From NCBI GenBank assembly GCA_029207755.1, contig JARCOQ010000025.1:5076820-5140819 (forward strand): a stretch of 64,000 nt of DNA, read 5' to 3'. The notes under the pieces were generated by a model, which worked only from the letters and a program-made list of their open reading frames with translations, ran no database searches and was not told the DNA's origin. The translations under genes and the position numbers were made by a program. Numbering within the stretch: position 1 is the first letter of the stretch; every line of letters begins with the position of its first letter. This document shows positions 1-31,301 of the stretch, in pieces. The stretch comes from Chamaea fasciata. Lineage: Eukaryota > Chordata > Aves > Passeriformes > Sylviidae.

Positions 1-21715
<21,715 letters not shown>

Positions 21716-22129
21716 TCGGGGGAGGGGTCGGTGGAGACGATGGCGACCCCAGACCCTCAGCCCCCGCCTGCCCTCCCCAGCCCGCCCTCATGAAGGGATC
21801 CAGGCTCCGCACCCGCAGAGGACCGGGCCTCGGCTCCGCGGCTGCGGGCTCGGGGGAATGGGGGCTGGTCTCCGGGCCTGAGGAGGGGTCTCAGAGCCAT
21901 GGGGGGATGGAGGGGACCCCCTCCGCGGGCAGCTCCCCCTCCCCGGCTATAGAGGGGCCACCCCTCCTAGAGACACCCCAAACACGAGCCCCCCACTCTT
22001 ATCCCTGGCCCATCACAGGGCTTGTCCGCCCCAACTGCTGCCCCCCACGGCGGTGGTGCCACGGGACCCCCGATCCCCGCGGCGGGCGCAGTGCCGAGCC
22101 CCCACGGCATCCACCCAGCGAGGGTCTTA

Positions 22130-22560
22130 GGACCTCCCCCGGCCACCTGCGATGGCAGCAACGAGGACCCTCCCACACCCCGACGAGTGTGGTGGCACCC
22201 GCGATTCCCCACGGCAATGAGGACCCCGCACACGTCAGCAGGAGTCATAGGAGCCCCAGTCCCCTGCTGTGGTGACAGACACCCCCCCAAAGCCCAACGA
22301 GAGCTGTGGAAGGCCCAATCCCCCACAGCAGTGAGAATCACTCCCACTGCTACGGCACCCCCAACTCTCCACGGCTGCGGCAAGGAGCCCGCACCCCACC
22401 ACCCCAGTGGGCACTGTGGGACCCCCAATTCCCTGTGGCTGCAGTGAGGACCCCCCACCCTCCATGGCAATGCGGTACCCCCAGCCCAGTGAGCACTGTG
22501 GGATCTCCAACCCTCCACAGCGGTGACGAAGGCTCCCCTCAACAAGTCACTATGAGCATC
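22130..22560. repeat. Degenerate minisatellite in the GPR61 3' flank
   Basis: Five to six diverged units of roughly 70 bp built on ACGGCAATGAGGACCCC and GAGCACTGTGGGATCTCC motifs. They start about 40 bp past the GPR61 stop and probably fall in its 3' UTR. I found no AATAAA for GPR61 here. The rest of 21716-22600 shows no gene. Confidence 0.65.
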
Positions 22561-22600
22561 TCTCCCCTCACAGCCACGTTTACCCCGAACCCCCCAAACG

Positions 22601-23905
22601 CTACAGCCCCGCTTTGGCAGAGCCCGCCACGGGCATGAACACCCCGCTGCCCCCACCCCACTCCATCCCCTCCGCCGCCTCCTCCTCGATCTGCCCCGGG
22701 ATGCGGAAATCCACGGGGGGCAGGTTCCGCTGGGGGCTGGGGGGCTCCGGTGGGCGCCCAGTGCTCTGGAGGAACTGCAGAAAGTTCTCCTCGATGGAGC
22801 CCTCACGGCTCGGCAGCCGCAGGTCCTCCTCGGGGGGCTGCTTGAAGAAGCAGGTGAGGAGCCGGCCGAGCTCCCCGCGGATCTGCCGGTTGAGGCAGCC
22901 GTAGAAGAAGGGGTTGGAGGTGAAGCAGCAGAAGCCCAGCCAGGTGACCACAGTCTCAGCGGCCGGCCCGGCCAAGGGCCGAGTGCTCAGCGCTGTGTAC
23001 AGCTGGAAGGAGAAGTAGGGCAACCAGCAGAAGAGGAACTGGCCGCCCACGGCCAGCAGCACGGCAGCCGCCTTGCCCCCGCCAAACATCCTCTGCGGGG
23101 TGGTCCGTGGAGCCCCCGAGGTGGTGACCATGGTGGAGCGGCTGCTGAGGGACACCGAGCGCCGCCGCGGCGTCTCCATCCAGGTGGGCGGCGGGCCGTG
23201 GTGCATGGCTGCCACCCGTGCCACCTTGAACATGCCGCAGTAAACCACGACGATGATGAGGAGGGGCAGGACGAAGTAGAAGGCGGCGAAGAAGACCACA
23301 AAGACCTTGCAGGACGGCCCACGGCTCCACTGCAAGGAGCAGCCGTGAGCGCCAGGCGCTGGCGGGCGGTCGGGGGACAACCAGCCCAGCACGGGCACCA
23401 GTGAGGTGGCCACGGCCTTGAGCCACACACCGGCCAGCACTCCGGCCACCAGCCCCGCGGTCATCCGCACCTCGTAGCGCAGCGGGTGCACCACGTAGTA
23501 GTAGCGCTCCACGTTGACGGTGGAGATGGAGAGGATGCACATGGAGGTGAGGCACACGCTGAGGAACAGGTACACGCGGCACACGGCCTCGCCCAGCCCC
23601 GGGCTCTCGAACACGGCCGAGCCCGACAGCATCTCCAGCGGCATCAGCGTGAGGGCGGCCAGGAAATCCACCAGGCACAGGTGGAACACGAAGACGAATT
23701 TGCGCAGCGCCGGCGTCTTTGCGATGACCGTCATGACGGCGGCGTTGCCCACGATGGCCGTGAGGTCCAGCAGCACCATGAAGAACAGCCCCACAGACTT
23801 GGAGGCCACGTCCTTGGGCCTGGCCTCGGCAGTGCTGTTGGGGGGCCGGGACCCCCCTCTAGAGCCATTCCAGCCCCACGGGGAGGGCAGGAAGGGCTCC
23901 TCCAT
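22601..23905 (-). CDS. GPR61: Orphan class A G protein-coupled receptor 61
   Basis: One uninterrupted coding exon of 434 aa; the human protein is about 451 aa. The start at 23905 (MEEPFLPSP) was chosen because the conserved protein begins shortly before DVASKSVGLFF. Possible N-glycosylation sites are NGS at 13 and NST at 23. Seven membrane segments lie near residues 37-60, 70-93, 107-130, 150-172, 202-224, 279-302 and 318-338. The DRY motif is ERY (133-135), as in the human protein, and NPxxY is NPFFY (331-335). GPR61 is an orphan receptor reported to signal constitutively through Gs, mainly in brain and pituitary. The C-terminal tail keeps SREGSIEENFLQFLQ and VDFRIPGQI. It then ends in a short Gly-rich stretch unlike the mammalian tail. 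An upstream in-frame Met exists at 24046, but the sequence between is not conserved; a splice acceptor near 24000 suggests a non-coding first exon. Confidence 0.94.
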   Translation of the reverse strand: MEEPFLPSPWGWNGSRGGSRPPNSTAEARPKDVASKSVGLFFMVLLDLTAIVGNAAVMTVIAKTPALRKFVFVFHLCLVDFLAALTLMPLEMLSGSAVFESPGLGEAVCRVYLFLSVCLTSMCILSISTVNVERYYYVVHPLRYEVRMTAGLVAGVLAGVWLKAVATSLVPVLGWLSPDRPPAPGAHGCSLQWSRGPSCKVFVVFFAAFYFVLPLLIIVVVYCGMFKVARVAAMHHGPPPTWMETPRRRSVSLSSRSTMVTTSGAPRTTPQRMFGGGKAAAVLLAVGGQFLFCWLPYFSFQLYTALSTRPLAGPAAETVVTWLGFCCFTSNPFFYGCLNRQIRGELGRLLTCFFKQPPEEDLRLPSREGSIEENFLQFLQSTGRPPEPPSPQRNLPPVDFRIPGQIEEEAAEGMEWGGGSGVFMPVAGSAKAGL

Positions 23906-24069
23906 CCTGTGCCGCCGGCCTGGCGGCGAGGACGGCACAGCCGGGCATCGCCAGAGGGTCACATCCTCGGTGGTCCGGGGGTGGGGGGAGGGGGGGCCGC
24001 TGTGGGGGTGGCACTCACAGTACCCAAAGGTGCCCCCCAGCCCCACTCATGTCCCCGCTGCTCAGCGAG

Positions 24070-24560
24070 GGGGTACCTGGGGGAGGTGGAGCTGTCACTG
24101 GAGGGGGCAGGACCCTGGAGGACCCCTGAGTGCTGAGCAGGACCCCCAGTTGCAGCCCCTCCAGTACCTGGGGTGGAGGTGGAGCTGTCATGGGGGGGAA
24201 GACCCTGGGGGGAATCCTGAGAGCCCGGGGGAGCTCACAGGTGACCTCTGACAGCCATGGCGGAGGGCACAGCTGTGCTGGGGGGAAGGTGGAGGTGTCA
24301 TGAGGGGACACAACCCTGGGGGGACCCCTGAGAGCTGAGCTGGGCTCCCACCTGCATCCCACAGGTACCTGGGGGCAGGTGGAGCTGTCAGAAGAGGGGG
24401 AAGACCCTGAGGGGGCCCCTGAGAGCCATGGTGGCATCACAGCTGACCCTTGAGAGACACAGGGTGGGGCTCAGCCCAGTTGTGACCCCCATCCACAGCC
24501 CCCAGGCACCTGGGGGAAGGTAGGGCTGCCAAAGGGGCAGAGAGCTCTGGGGGACACCTG
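24070..24560. repeat. Minisatellite upstream of GPR61, unit about 90-140 bp
   Basis: About five degenerate units with TACCTGGGGGAGGTGGAGCT and ACCCCTGAGAGCTGAGC motifs, recurring near 24074, 24165, 24277, 24365 and 24507. They lie just upstream of the GPR61 coding exon on its strand. Confidence 0.7.
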
Positions 24561-24979
24561 AGATCCCAGGGAGGGTTCAGCACAGCTGTGACCCCCCACA
24601 CGTAGTCCCCATCACCCCCTATCCATCTCCACAACCCCCTACATCAAATCCCTTCCCCAATCAAAAGCCCTGTTCCCCCCAAAAATGAGCAGTTCTGGGG
24701 TAAACCCCCCAAATTCCAACATTTCAACCCAAACCACCCCAGTGGAGCCCTTTGCTCAGAGTGTGGGGACCACAGGAGGGGGCCAGGATGGGTCCTGAGA
24801 ATGAAAGAAGGGGAGGGCCCAGCACCCCCAAGTCCTGGGTTCACCCCTTGTGCTGGGAGGCCTTGTGTGACCCCCCCACCCCGAGCGCACACCCCCTCCA
24901 CGGGGACCTGATGGGAATGTGGGCGCTACCCCGGAGCCCCCCAGGTGTTCCCCACGGGGATGGGGGTCCCCACCCCTGC

Positions 24980-26060
24980 ACCCGCTGCACCCCGAGGGCG
25001 GGGTGCTGACGGAATGGGGGTGCAGCCGCGGGTCCCCCCTCCCCTTCTCGCTGCCCATCTCCCTCGCCCAGAGCCCCGGAGCGATGTCGCCGGTTGGGGA
25101 CCCCCCTCCCAACCCCCGGGGGAGTCTCCCCCACCTCCCCGGTATCTCCCCACCCTCCCAGGCCGTCGCCCCGGCGGGGCTGCTCGGCCGCGGCACCTAC
25201 CCTGGGGGTCTGCATGGAGCCGGCCTGAGGGCGTGGGTCCCCGGTCCGGCTGGGGGAGGGGTCGGGGCTGGGGGGTGTCCCCGGGGTGGCGGGGGATGCT
25301 CGGGGCTGGAGCCACTGCGGCGAGGGTTGCTCCGCACCGCCCGGCTGCTGGGTCCTAGCGCCGCCCGCCTCGCCTCGGTACCCCGGGAACGGCGCCTCGA
25401 GCCCCGGAGCTGCGGGCCCCGGAACGGGGTGGTCGCTGCCGCCCGAAGCTTGGCTTTGCCCCCGCAGTGGAGAGCGGAGGGTGGGACACTCCCGAGCGCT
25501 GCCCCGCGTATTCCTTCGTGCCTCAGTTTCCCCATTTGCCTCCCAGAAGCGATGGGGAGGGCGTGGGGCCGTCGCTGGGGGAGAGAAGCCCCTCGGGGAA
25601 GGGAAAGGGGGGGCTCGGGGGGTGTAGCGCGGAGGTGCTTCCAGCGGGGGAGAGGTGGGAAAGGGGGGGATGGGGTGCAGATTCGCAGTGGGGGGCGCAG
25701 GGTGGGGGTGGGGTGCGGAGGGATCCGGGGGGGGGGGGGTCGCTCAGAGAGGCCGCAGAGCCCCCCCAGCTCTGTCACCCCCACCCCAGCGCCCTTCCCT
25801 TGCTCCCAGTTCAGCAATGGGATGGGGTCAGCGTCCCTCCCCGCCACGCCTCGTGCCTCAGTTTTCCCAGGACACGGCCATTCCCTTCCAGGAGGAGGTG
25901 CCCATCTTTTCCATCCCTCCAAAATCCCGCTCGGGCTGCGAACGTTCCCCCGGCAGGGCCCTGACCCCCATCCCAAGAGTGCCCGGGTGGGCTGCGCGGC
26001 CCCCGGATCCCATTCCCGGGATGGGGGCTGACAAGTGATCCGTGGGTGACGCGTGTCCCC
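24980..26060. promoter_or_regulatory. CpG island between GPR61 and AMIGO1
   Basis: CpG-rich throughout, for example GCGCCGCCCGCCTCGCCTCG near 25357 and GCGTGTCCCCGCGCGTCACG near 26049. It is the most likely location for the GPR61 promoter on the minus strand. No coding exon was recognised here on either strand. Confidence 0.45.
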
Positions 26061-26459
26061 GCGCGTCACGTGCCCATTGCCAGGCTACGGGCTCCCAAAA
26101 ATAAATCCACCCAAACCAGATTAGAAACGCCCGACCTCGGATGAACCACCCACGACATTCTGGGGCCCGCGGGCGGCTCCCGGTGGGACCCCGGGCCCCG
26201 GCAACACCGGGAACAGCGGCAGGAGGGCTCCCGGTGAGCAGGAATACGGTGGATCCACGGGGATCCATCCTGCCCGGGGACCGACCCCTGTGGCAGAAGT
26301 AAAGCACGGGAGTGAGTGCTGGCCCACACTAGAGTGGGGGGACACACGGAGCCTCCCTTTTCCTGGGGACCCGTGTGGCCACCCTCCACTTGTGTGGAGC
26401 ACCTGAGCGCACCCCGCCGCGGTAGACACCCCGCTCTGGTACCCCTGGTATCCCTGACA

Positions 26460-27370
26460 CTGCTGGCACCCCACACCCCAGTTCCCAAGCACCCCACAAT
26501 CCCAACCCCTGGCATCTCAGCACTCATTATCTTGGCACCTCAGCACCCCAATCCCCAAGCACCCCTGTTTCCCAGTACCTCAACATCCTGGCATCCCAGT
26601 GCTCAGTACCCTGGCACCACAGTACCCCAGCACACTGGCACTCCAGTATCTCAATACCTCAGCACCCTGGCATCCCAGTCCCCCACACCCTGCCACCCTG
26701 GTACCCCAGGATCCCAGGGCCCTGGCAGCCCAGTGCCGCAGCACCCTGGCACCCCAGCAACCGAACATCCCAGTGCCCCTGAGCAGTGGAAACCCAATAC
26801 CTCAGTGTCCTGTCACCCCACTATCCCAGCATCCTGGCACCCCAGCACCCTGGCACCCCAGCACCCCAGTCCTCAGGCACCCCCTATCCCAGCACCTTGG
26901 GATCCCAGCACCTGAACATCCCTTCATCCCAGAACTCAATGCCTTGGCACCCCAGTACCCCAGTGTCCTGGCCCTCCAGGATATCAGCACCATGGCATCC
27001 TAAGACTTCTGACACCCCAACATCCTGCTACCCCAGCACCCCGTCCCCAAGCAAGCCATTATCCCAGTGTCCTGGCACCCCAGTAGTCCAGTACTCTGCC
27101 CCCTAAGTACCTCAACATTCTGGCACCCCAGCACCCCAATACCCCAGGCTATCCATCCTCCAGCACCCCTGCACCCCAGCCCCTGGCACCCCACTACCCT
27201 GGGATACTCATCCCCCAGCACCCCAATACCTCAACAGCCAAATCCTTCCTTACCTTGGCATCCCCAGCACCCAATGTCGTGGAACCCTAGCCCCAAGACA
27301 CCTCAGTACCCCAACACCTCGGGGTACCAGTGTCCCAGCACCCCACCCCTGGCACCCCAGTACCCCTGTC
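26460..27370. repeat. Minisatellite of CTGGCACCCCAG-type units
   Basis: About 900 bp of short degenerate units of roughly 12 bp (CTGGCACCCCAG, CAGCACCCCAGT, CATCCCAGTACC) in many combinations. Intergenic, with no coding signal beyond repeat-driven open frames. Confidence 0.85.
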
Positions 27371-27404
27371 CCATCTGCAGAGCCCCTGTCTGACACGCAG
27401 GTTA

Positions 27405-27605
27405 AGTGTTCAAACGTGTGTGTGTGTTTGCACACCTGGGTACACACTTGTGTCATGTGTGGCTGCCTGGCGGGGGGTCACACACGTCTGGCGGGTACAT
27501 ACATCTGTGTGTGCACACACATGTGAAGGGGCACACACACGTCCCTGGGCTGTGCATGTGTGTGTGCATGAGTGTGTGTGTATGCTGACACACGTGTGCT
27601 CCCAT
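27405..27605. repeat. GT/CA-rich alternating tract
   Basis: Interrupted (TG)n and (CA)n with many ACACGTGTG-like palindromes. Alternating purine-pyrimidine DNA of this sort can form Z-DNA. Confidence 0.7.
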
Positions 27606-27906
27606 GTATCACATGCACCCAGGACCAATCTTGCTGTCCCCTGGGACACCCAGGGTCCCCCAAGGACACCCAAAGCCCAGCGCTGGACTGCGGATGTCAG
27701 GGTGTGGGTGGGGCCGGGTGTTGGGAGGGGTGCTGGGCAGTGGGTTCTGGGCAGGGATTAACTCCCGGATTAAAACTGGGAAAATAAGGACGATCCAAGG
27801 ACAAAATTCCCTGTCTGATCAAGGGGGACATCCGGCCGAGGGGGGAAGTTAGGGTGAAGGGAACAGGGTGAGGGGCACCCTGAGGACATCGTGTTCTGTG
27901 TTCCAG

Positions 27907-27965
27907 GGGTTCCTTTTAATCCCTGCCCCCCTTTGCAATAAAAAGCTGCATCATCACAGCATGGT
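27907..27965 (+). other. Possible 3'-terminal exon of an unknown plus-strand transcript
   Basis: A good splice acceptor (TTCTGTGTTCCAG, ending at 27906) is followed 30 bp later by a canonical AATAAA (27937-27942) and then a GT/T-rich stretch (TGGTTTGTTCC near 27962). No upstream coding exon could be linked to it, and no known gene lies here in human. It could be a non-coding RNA end or a chance combination. Confidence 0.3.
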
Positions 27966-28259
27966 TTGTTCCAGCTCTTTTCCCTCTAATTTTGGACCCA
28001 AAATCCGGCACGAATGTTTGGATCTAAAAATACTACCGGGAAGCAGAGCCACTAGTGGGGGGTGCGGGGCTCCCTGCCGGCTGGGCTGTGACACCCAGGA
28101 ATGCCCCTCGGGGGGCCTGGGGCAGGGGAGTCCCCTCTGTCCAAGCGGTAGTGGGTGGGGCTGGGGGATGGGGTCAGGACTTCAGGGTGGAATGGGGAGT
28201 GTGGGGTGTGCCAGGAGAGGGGCTGAGAGTGGGATGGGGCTGGGAGTGTAGGTGGAGCT

Positions 28260-28900
28260 GGAGCTGACATGGGATGGCATAGGGATGGAGATGCGGATAG
28301 GACGGGGATGAAGATGGGGTGAGACGGGATGGAGGGGTTGAGGAAGAAGAGAGGAATGGCAATGAGGATGGGGACAGGGATGGGGATGAGAGCCAGGATG
28401 GCATTGGATTGGATGGGATGCAATGGAGAAGGGGATGAGAACAGGGATGGGATGGGGTGGGATGGGTTGGGGATGATGGGGATGATGGGGATGATAGGGA
28501 TGGGAACAGAGGACAGGGATGAGAATGAGGATGGGGAGAGGATGGGAATGAGAGATGAGGATGAGGATGTCCAGGGATGGAAGGGGGATGATGGGGATAG
28601 AGGACAGAGATGGGAATGAGGATGGGGATAGGGGAGAGATAAGTGTGAGGATAGAGATGGGGATAGGGATGGGGATGGGATTGGGATGATGGAGAAGGGC
28701 ACAGGGAGAGGGATGAGGATAAGGATGAGGATAGCGATACAGGATAGGGGTACAGGATAGGGATAAGAATAAAAAGCGGCATGAGGATTGCCGTGGGGAA
28801 GAAGCTGGGGAGGGAGAGGGGGATGAGGATAAGGATGGGATCGGGACAGGAATGAGGATGGGGATGGAGAGGGGAGTGGGGACGGGCCGGTACAGGGATG
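28260..28900. repeat. GGGATGA-type purine-rich microsatellite
   Basis: About 640 bp of GGGATG/GAGGATG/GGGATGAT words on the plus strand, almost free of C. Intergenic. Confidence 0.82.
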
Positions 28901-28969
28901 AGGACGGGGTCCGACACAGGGCTGGGGAGGGAAATGAACACGGGACCGGTACAGGGCCGGGATCGGGCA

Positions 28970-29980
28970 CGGGCCCGGGGCGGGAGATGGGGCCAGGGCA
29001 GAGACGTGGACGGGGCCGCACACGGGGCCGGGGTCGCACACAGGGCCGGGGCAGAGATGGGGCCGGGGTGGCACATGGGGCCGGGGTCGCACACGGGGCC
29101 GGGGTCGGAGGTGGGGCCGGGGTCGCACACAGGGCCGGGGCAGAGATGGGGCCGGGGTCGCACACGGGGCCGGGGTCGGAGATGGGGCCGGGGCAGAGAT
29201 GGAGCTGGGGTCGCACACGGGGCCGGGGTCGCACACGGGGCCGGGGTCGGAGATGGGGCCGGGGTCGCACAGGGGGCCGGGGTCGCACACGGGGCCGGGG
29301 CAGAGATGGGGCCGGGGTCGCACAGGGGGCCGGGGTCGCACACGGGGCCGGGGTCGCACACGGGGCCGGGGCAGAGATGGGGCCGGGGTCGCACAGGGGG
29401 CCGGGGTCGCACAGGGGGCCGGGGTCGCACACGGGGCCGGGGTCGCACACGGGGCCGGGGCAGAGATGGGGCCGGGGTCGCACACGGGGCCGGGGTCGCA
29501 CACGGGGCCGGGGCAGAGATGGGGTCGGGGTCGGAGATGGGGTCGGGGTCGCACACGGCGCCGGGGTCGCACACGGGGCCGGGGCAGAGATGGGGCCGGG
29601 GTCGCACACGCGGCCGGGGTCGCACACGGGGCCGGGGTCGGAGATGGGGCCGGGGTCGCACAGGGGGCCGGGGTCGCACACGGGGCCGGGGTCGGAGATG
29701 GGGCCGGGGTCGGAGATGGGGCCGGGGTCGCACACGGGGCCGGGGTCGGAGATGGGGCCGGGGTCGCACACGGGGCCGGGGCAGAGATGGGGCCGGGGTC
29801 GCACACGGGGCCGGGGTCGGAGATGGGGTCGGGGTCGCACACGGGGCCGGGGTCGCACAGGGGGCCGGGGTCGCACACGGGGCCGGGGTCGCACACGGGG
29901 CCGGGGTCGGAGGTGGGGCCGGGGTCGCACACGGGGCCGGGGCAGAGATGGGGCCGGGGTCGCACACGCGGCCGGGGCGG
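28970..29980. repeat. 18-bp GC-rich minisatellite (GGGGCCGGGGTCGCACAC)
   Basis: About 50 units of 17-18 bp. Three variants alternate: GGGGCCGGGGTCGCACAC, GGGGCCGGGGTCGGAGAT and GGGGCCGGGGCAGAGAT. Each unit carries several CpG and two runs of four G, so the plus strand has strong G-quadruplex potential. Because most units are 18 bp, several frames stay open for hundreds of codons on both strands; these are artefacts of the repeat. The array ends at the putative AMIGO1 promoter. Confidence 0.93.
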
Positions 29981-29984
29981 CGCT

Positions 29985-30500
29985 CGGCGGGTTAAGCCGC
30001 GCGCTGCCGCCATTGGCGGAGCGCAGAGCGGCCGCAGCCAATGGGGACGGGCCGTGCGCGCCGCGCCTGCCCCAGACCCCGTCCCGAGGCGGATCGGGGC
30101 GGTTCGGCCGCGTTCGGGCCGGGTCGGAACCGTTCGGCCGCATTCGCGCCGGGCTCGGCTCCGCTCGGCTCACCTCGGGGAGGATCGGGAAGGTTCGGCC
30201 GCGTTCGGGCCGGGCTCGGCTCCGCTCGGCTGAGCTCGGGGAGGTTCGGGAAGGTTCGGCCCGGCTCGGTTCGGCCTGGCTTGGTTCGGCGTGGCCCGCT
30301 CGGCTTCCTTCGGCCTCGCTCGGCTCAGCTCGTCTCGGTCCGGCTCGGCTGGGATTCTCTCGGTTCGGCTCCGCTTGACTCTGTTCGGTTCGGTTCGTCT
30401 GGGCCCGGCCCTGCCCGGTCGCCGCCGCACCGGGCCCGGTAACGCTCCGGCCCCATCCCCGGTCCAGGCCCGAGCCCAGCCCCGGTAACGCCCCGGGAGG
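29985..30500 (+). promoter_or_regulatory. Probable AMIGO1 promoter and non-coding first exon
   Basis: A CpG island with an inverted pair of CCAAT boxes: ATTGG at 30012-30016 and CCAAT at 30038-30042. It is followed from about 30080 by TTCGG/CTCGG repeats. Possible splice donors CCCG/GTAACGC occur near 30438 and 30483. Mammalian AMIGO1 has a non-coding first exon, so a first exon here joined to the coding exon at about 31.3 kb is plausible but unproven. Confidence 0.5.
30080..30420. repeat. TTCGGC/CTCGGC short tandem repeat
   Basis: Degenerate 5-10 bp words (GGTTCGGC, GCTCGGCTCC, GTTCGGGCCG) cover about 340 bp, probably within the AMIGO1 first exon. Two longer copies starting CGTTCGGGCCGG can be aligned. 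Confidence 0.75.
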
Positions 30501-30599
30501 AAGGGGGGAGGGAGGGAGCGAGCATCCTCCGCTGCTCCGTTCGCAGGACCGGGGGGGGGGCGGGGGATCCCGCCCGGGGGGAGCAGGCAGAGCCCCGGG

Positions 30600-31262
30600 C
30601 CTGACGTGCCCTGGGTGGGCCGTGATAGTGGGGACATGTCGTGACAGCGGAGACAGAGCCACCCCGCACCGTGACCTGGGTGGGCAGTGACCCATGGACA
30701 CCCTGTGACACCAGGAGACCGATATCCCCCCAAGCCGTGACACTGAGGGACCACCGGGGCACAAAGCCGTTCCATGTCGTGACACCGGGGGACCACAGCT
30801 ATCCCAGGCAATGACACTGGGTACGCACCACGGCACTTGGTGACAGCCCCCCTCAACGCTGTGACAACAAGCACCCCGCACCCTGTCACCAGGGGAGCAG
30901 CCAGATGGGCATGTGCTGTGACACTGGGTGAGCCGTGAGCCTCGAGCCTGCCGTGACACCATGTGACTGAAGCCATCCTGGACTGTTGACATTGTGAGCC
31001 CTGAGCCTGGCACACGCTGTGACACTGGGTGACCAAACCACCCTGGACTTGATACCAAGTGACCAAGCCACTTTGCACCATGACATCTGGTGAACGCTCA
31101 ACTTGGTGCCTGCCGTGACACCGTGTGACTGAAGGCCACCCTGGACTGTAGTGCTGGGTAAGCCCTGAGCCCTGCACCTGCTGTGACACTGTGTCACTGA
31201 AAGCCCCCCTGTGTTGCGACACTGGGTGACCAAGGCACTCCACATCGTGACACCATGTGACT
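30600..31262. repeat. Minisatellite of about 42-bp units abutting the AMIGO1 coding exon
   Basis: About fifteen degenerate units built on GCTGTGACACTGGGTGACCA and CCACCCTGGACT. The array runs to within about 40 bp of the AMIGO1 start, where the acceptor of the coding exon would be expected. Confidence 0.82.
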
Positions 31263-31301
31263 GAAGCCTCCCTACCGCTCTCCACGCTGCGCGTCCCCGT
31301 C

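Noticed and set aside
23486..24251. Open frames of 216-245 codons on the plus strand over GPR61
   Set aside because: Antisense shadows of the GPR61 coding exon and upstream minisatellite.
28182..31058. Open frame of about 958 codons on the minus strand with repeated PAPCATPAP peptides
   Set aside because: It follows the 18-bp GC-rich array and adjoining minisatellites. Other frames in the same place are equally open, and the peptide is pure repeat with no domain.
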